A DNA stretch of 8,870 bases, from NCBI GenBank assembly GCA_903919625.1, contig CAIXIZ010000196.1, forward strand, positions 1 to 8,870, given 5' to 3'. Source of the stretch: an uncultured Verrucomicrobiota bacterium. Its GTDB lineage: Bacteria; Verrucomicrobiota; Verrucomicrobiia; Opitutales; Opitutaceae. Both the position numbers and the translations under genes were made by a program. Positions 5,866 through 8,870 of the stretch are shown piece after piece (the stretch's first letter is position 1; every line of letters begins with the position of its first letter). The notes beneath the pieces are model-generated. The model worked only from the letters and a program-made list of their open reading frames with translations. It was not told where the DNA came from and did no database searches.

Positions 5866-7125
5866 TCAGGGGACGGCCGGCACCACCTCGGCCTCTCCAG
5901 GCCGGGCCGCGTGGGGCGCGAGGTGGCGCAGCCGGGCGGCAAAGAAATACGTCAGGGCAAACGCCACCAGCGCGAGCAAACCCGCACGGGGAAACCCCAC
6001 GAGCCGGCCGGTCGCAACATCCTGGGTCACGAGCAGCCCCGAGGTAAAATTTGCCAGCCCCATGGCGGCCTGCTGCACCGAGGCGTTGACGCTCATGAAA
6101 CCGCCGCGAAAGCGCGGTTCGACGGCATTGCTCAGCAGCGCCATGGCCGGAGTGAACCGCCCCGACATCATCACCATATAGAATGCGACGGCGAGCATCG
6201 CGGCGGGCACCGGCACATGGGGCAGGTTGGTGATCATCAGCCCCGCCATGGCCGCCCCAAGCGACAGCCAGCCCAGCACGTGGAGCTTGTCGTGCCGGTC
6301 GGACAGCCGCCCGATGAACGGTGTCGAGCACGCCGCACACAGTCCGCCCGCCAGGTAAAGGAGCCAAAGCTGGTCCTCGCGCAGGCCGACGTTCGCCACC
6401 ATGGAAGGGGCGAGGAACGGCACGATGCAGGCGCCGCCAAAAATCAGCGCGGCGCTGAGGAGAAAACCACGCTGGTGCACGGGCTCGACGATGATCGCCC
6501 GCATCTGCCGCCACGGGTGGGCCGCCGGATGGGCCGGACGCAGCGCGGGCAACGCCCACCCCGCGACCATGAGGATGACGGTGCTCACCGCGGCGAGCAG
6601 GAAAAACGGCCCGTGCCAGCCAAACCGGTCGGCCAGCCAGAGCCCGCACGGCACTCCGACCACCGACGCAATAGGGAAAGCCATCATGACCGCACCCATC
6701 GCCCGGCCGCGCCGGGCCGGCGGAAACACATCGCCGATCATGGCCGTGACCACCGAGCCGGCCACCCCGCCGCAGGCCCCGGCCGCGATGCGCGCCAGCA
6801 GCAGAAAGTGATAGCCCGGCGCAAGGGCGCAGGCCAGCGTGGCCAGCGCGAAACCCGCATAGAGCGCAAGGAGCGCGTGCTTGCGGTCAAACCGGTCGAG
6901 CACAAATCCGCCGAGAAAACCGGTGGCCGCCGCCGCCCAGCCATAGGACGCCACCAGCAGGCCAAACTGCTGCGTCGTGATGTCAAAGACCCGCATCAGA
7001 TGCGAACCGAGCGGCATCATGATCATGAAATCCATCATGTGGGTGAACTGCACCGCCACGAGGGTGAAGAGCAGGGCGCGTTCGTTGACGGGCGGACGAT
7101 GATGATGCGTGGCGGAGCCGGACAT
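5866..7125 (-). CDS. MFS transporter, DHA1-like (12 TM)
   Basis: This is a 419-residue proton-coupled secondary carrier of the major facilitator superfamily in the inner membrane. About twelve hydrophobic segments can be followed along the chain. The loop between TM2 and TM3 carries motif A, GGFVLDRFDRKHALL (about residues 72-86), and a related sequence, GRLSDRHDKLHVLG, follows TM8, marking the second half. TM1 reads LVAVQFTHMMDFMIMMPLG, the N-terminus of DHA1-type drug or sugar efflux carriers such as the AraJ-like group. Length is normal and the frame intact. The polar N-terminus contains a natural HHH run, and the C-terminus after TM12 is short and Pro/Ala-rich. The substrate cannot be called; export of drugs or sugars is the family trend. 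The gene is divergent from the GH67 gene across 250 bp. The start at 7123-7125 lacks a Shine-Dalgarno sequence. Confidence 0.92.
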   Translation of the reverse strand: MSGSATHHHRPPVNERALLFTLVAVQFTHMMDFMIMMPLGSHLMRVFDITTQQFGLLVASYGWAAAATGFLGGFVLDRFDRKHALLALYAGFALATLACALAPGYHFLLLARIAAGACGGVAGSVVTAMIGDVFPPARRGRAMGAVMMAFPIASVVGVPCGLWLADRFGWHGPFFLLAAVSTVILMVAGWALPALRPAHPAAHPWRQMRAIIVEPVHQRGFLLSAALIFGGACIVPFLAPSMVANVGLREDQLWLLYLAGGLCAACSTPFIGRLSDRHDKLHVLGWLSLGAAMAGLMITNLPHVPVPAAMLAVAFYMVMMSGRFTPAMALLSNAVEPRFRGGFMSVNASVQQAAMGLANFTSGLLVTQDVATGRLVGFPRAGLLALVAFALTYFFAARLRHLAPHAARPGEAEVVPAVP

Positions 7126-7375
7126 GCGGTGCTACGGTCACGGTTTTTCGGCCGGGAGCAACTGCGGGTGCAGGGGCGTTGCCCGGTTTGGCGGAGGGCT
7201 ACCCGCACTTCGGATCGGAGGCTCGGAGGGCGGCGACAAGCTCCGCCCCGACACTGAGGCGTTCCGGCTTGTGAACGGCGCGCGCCCACGCGAAATTGCC
7301 GCCCCCACCTTTACATCATGGGGGTTGTTTTTCGGCATCTGGCCGGTTTAGGCTCGGCTTTCAATCCCCTTAAAA
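7126..7375. promoter_or_regulatory. Divergent intergenic region between MFS and GH67 genes
   Basis: These 250 bp must carry the promoters of both divergent genes unless one is leaderless. I find no convincing -35/-10 pair. Minus-strand TTGAAA (7364-7359) is a good -35 hexamer but lacks a matching -10. Other structure: a hairpin at 7228-7248, a 10-bp GGCGCGCGCC palindrome at 7277-7286 that may be chance in GC-rich DNA, and an AT-richer stretch just before the GH67 start. No clear LacI-type operator was recognised. Confidence 0.4.
7228..7248. repeat. Short GC hairpin in the divergent intergenic region
   Basis: GGGCGG (7228-7233), 9-base loop CGACAAGCT, CCGCCC (7243-7248) form a perfect 6-bp stem. 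It may be an interspersed intergenic repeat or part of a leader structure. Only one copy is present in the window and no T-run follows it, so a terminator role is not supported. Confidence 0.35.
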
Positions 7376-8870
7376 ATGAACCTTCGTGCCCCCAAGCTTT
7401 GGTTGCTCCTTTCCCTGCTGGTTTCCGCCGCGCTGCCTGCGCGGGCCGAGACCGGTTATGACGCCTGGCTGCGTTACGCGCCCATCGACGATGCCGCCAT
7501 CAAACGCAGCTACGACACCAGCCTGCCGGCCACTGTCCTCGCGCTCGGCGACTCCGCCGTGGTGAAATCCGCCCAGGCCGAGCTGATCCGCGGCGTCAAT
7601 GGGATGCTGGGCCGCACCCTCACCTCGACCGGCGACGCGATCCTGCTCGGCACGTTTGCCCAGATCAAAGCCGCCGTGCCGTCGTTCACTGCTCCGACCG
7701 ACGTGACGGCGGAAGGGTTCTGGCTGACCAACGTGACGTCCGGCGGGCGCAGCCACCTCGTCATCACCGGTCCCGACGAACACGGCGTGCTCTACGGCAC
7801 GTTTGCGCTGCTGCGCAAAATCAGCCTCCACGAACCGCTCGCCCGGCTCAACGTCAAGGAGAGCCCCTCCGCCCCCATCCGCTACCTGAACCATTGGGAC
7901 AACCCCGCCGGCGACATCGAGCGCGGCTACGCCGGCCGATCCATCTTCTGGGAGGGCAACCAGGTCACGACCGACCTGAAACGCGTCGGCGACTACGGCC
8001 GCCTGCTCGCCTCCATCGGCATCAACGGCACCTCCATCAACAACGTCAACGCCAACGCCCTGGTCATCACGCCCGCCATGCTGCCCGAGATCGCGAAGAT
8101 CGCCGGCGCGCTGCGCCCATGGGGCGTGCGGATGTTTGTCTCGGTCAACCTCAACAGCCCCACCAGCGTGGGCGGGCTGGCCACGGCTGACCCGGCCGAT
8201 CCGGGCGTCATCGCGTTTTGGAAAGCCAAGGTCGACGAAATCTACTCCATCATCCCCGACCTCGCTGGCTTCGTGATCAAGGCCGACTCCGAGGGGCAGC
8301 CGGGGCCGTCCCAATATGGGCATACGCACGCCGACGCCGCGAATCCGATCGCGAAGGCGCTCAAACCGTACAACGGCGTCGTGTTTTACCGCGGCTTTGT
8401 CTATAACAACCGCATCCAGTGGCAGGATCTCAGCCAGGACCGCGGCAAGGCCGCCTACGACAATTTCATCAAGCTCGACGGCACGTTTGAGGACAACGTC
8501 GCCATCCAGATCAAGAACGGCGCGATTGACTTCCAGGTGCGCGAACCGCCCTCGCCGCTGTTTGGCGCGCTCAAGCAGACCAACGAGGTGGTCGAGCTCC
8601 AGATTACGCCCGAATACCTCGGACAGGGCCACCATGTGGTTTTTGCCGTACCGATGTGGAAGACGACGCTCGACTTCGACATGCAGTCGAAAGGTTCCCC
8701 GGGCGCGACGGTCAAAGCCATCGTCGAAGGGAAGGTCTACGGCGGCAAATACGGCGGTTTCGTCGGCGTATCCAACGTGGGCCGCGACCAGAACTGGATG
8801 GGCCACCATCTCGAGATGTCCAACCTCTATGGCTTCGGCCGGCTGGCCTGGAACCCTGAGCTGAGCAGCC
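7376..8870 (+). CDS. GH67 alpha-glucuronidase, secreted (3' end outside window)
   Basis: This enzyme cleaves the alpha-1,2 bond of (4-O-methyl)-D-glucuronic acid at the non-reducing end of xylo-oligosaccharides. The open frame runs unbroken from ATG 7376-7378 to the window edge (498 residues; the family has about 700). It opens with a signal peptide (MNLRAPKLWLLLSLLVSAALPARA, cut near residue 24), placing the enzyme in the periplasm or outside. The N-terminal GH67 domain includes GPDEHGVLYGTFALLRKI; the catalytic barrel begins around RYLNHWDN and ERGYAGRSIFW. Catalytic residues are visible: acid E306 in KADSEGQPGP, D385 in AIDFQVREP and E413 in ITPEYLG. Their spacing (79 and 28) equals that I recall for the Geobacillus enzyme (E285, D364, E392). 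The missing C-terminal part would hold the helical dimerisation domain. No Shine-Dalgarno sequence precedes the start (CCCCTTAAAAATG). Many bacterial GH67 enzymes are cytoplasmic, so export is notable. Confidence 0.95.
   Translation, partial: MNLRAPKLWLLLSLLVSAALPARAETGYDAWLRYAPIDDAAIKRSYDTSLPATVLALGDSAVVKSAQAELIRGVNGMLGRTLTSTGDAILLGTFAQIKAAVPSFTAPTDVTAEGFWLTNVTSGGRSHLVITGPDEHGVLYGTFALLRKISLHEPLARLNVKESPSAPIRYLNHWDNPAGDIERGYAGRSIFWEGNQVTTDLKRVGDYGRLLASIGINGTSINNVNANALVITPAMLPEIAKIAGALRPWGVRMFVSVNLNSPTSVGGLATADPADPGVIAFWKAKVDEIYSIIPDLAGFVIKADSEGQPGPSQYGHTHADAANPIAKALKPYNGVVFYRGFVYNNRIQWQDLSQDRGKAAYDNFIKLDGTFEDNVAIQIKNGAIDFQVREPPSPLFGALKQTNEVVELQITPEYLGQGHHVVFAVPMWKTTLDFDMQSKGSPGATVKAIVEGKVYGGKYGGFVGVSNVGRDQNWMGHHLEMSNLYGFGRLAWNPELSS

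Noticed and set aside
5540..6649. A 369-codon minus-strand frame overlapping the MFS gene in another frame
   Set aside because: It is a frame-shifted shadow of the MFS gene that runs on into the intergenic region; composition is Ala/Arg/Pro-rich with no motif.
7185..7204. GTAGCCC on the minus strand near 7203-7197, resembling the start of a REP
   Set aside because: The bases after the box do not form the inverted stem seen in the three REPs, and the GGGA loop is missing.
5815..7257. A 480-codon open frame on the plus strand opposite the MFS gene
   Set aside because: Its translation is rich in His, Arg and Gly with no domain, while the minus strand encodes a full 12-TM MFS protein.
7370..8809. 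A 479-codon open frame on the minus strand opposite the GH67 gene
   Set aside because: The plus strand encodes unmistakable GH67 sequence with signal peptide and catalytic residues in the same region; the antisense frame is a product of high GC codon bias and has no recognisable domain.
1..8870. CRISPR arrays, rRNA, tRNA, integrases or phage genes
   Set aside because: No regularly spaced repeats, RNA gene signatures or phage-like proteins were seen on either strand.

Overview
This 8.9-kb window is GC-rich, gene-dense bacterial DNA. The mix of genes (a secreted GH67 alpha-glucuronidase, a xylulokinase, a REP-associated transposase with its REPs, a small membrane protein of a type I associate with Planctomycetes and Verrucomicrobiota) and the lack of Shine-Dalgarno sequences suggest a hemicellulose-degrading member of Verrucomicrobiota, perhaps Opitutaceae. 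That placement is inferred from gene content and memory; no search was run.

Layout. Positions 1-1805 (+): the 3' part of an ABC ATPase followed by its MacB/FtsX-type permease, a two-gene version of a MacB-like exporter. Positions 1830-2492: a complete REPtron, i.e. a REP-associated tyrosine transposase (RAYT, minus strand) flanked by 44-bp identical direct repeats, each containing a GTAG-plus-hairpin REP; a third, inverted REP lies inside the transposase 3' end. Positions 2500-4023 (-): xylulokinase. Positions 4102-4347 (-): an 81-residue membrane protein bracketed by a 16-bp inverted repeat. Positions 4439-5467 (-): a spermidine-synthase-fold protein with a signal peptide. Positions 5468-5865: about 400 bp with no gene, ending in a strong hairpin. 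Positions 5866-7125 (-): an MFS (DHA1-type) transporter. Positions 7126-7375: divergent intergenic region. Positions 7376-8870 (+): the first 498 residues of a secreted GH67 alpha-glucuronidase that runs off the window.

How the genes may work together. GH67 removes (4-O-methyl)glucuronic acid from xylo-oligosaccharides outside the cytoplasm. Xylulokinase phosphorylates D-xylulose made from the released xylose and feeds it to the pentose phosphate pathway. The two are not in one operon and no xylA, xylan permease or xylanase lies between them, so the link is metabolic. The MacB-like exporter, the synthase-like protein and the MFS carrier have no visible tie to this pathway.

The most notable signal is the REPtron. 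Its REP stems keep perfect pairing despite two compensated base-pair changes, and the TAG of the conserved GTAG box doubles as the stop codon of the transposase.
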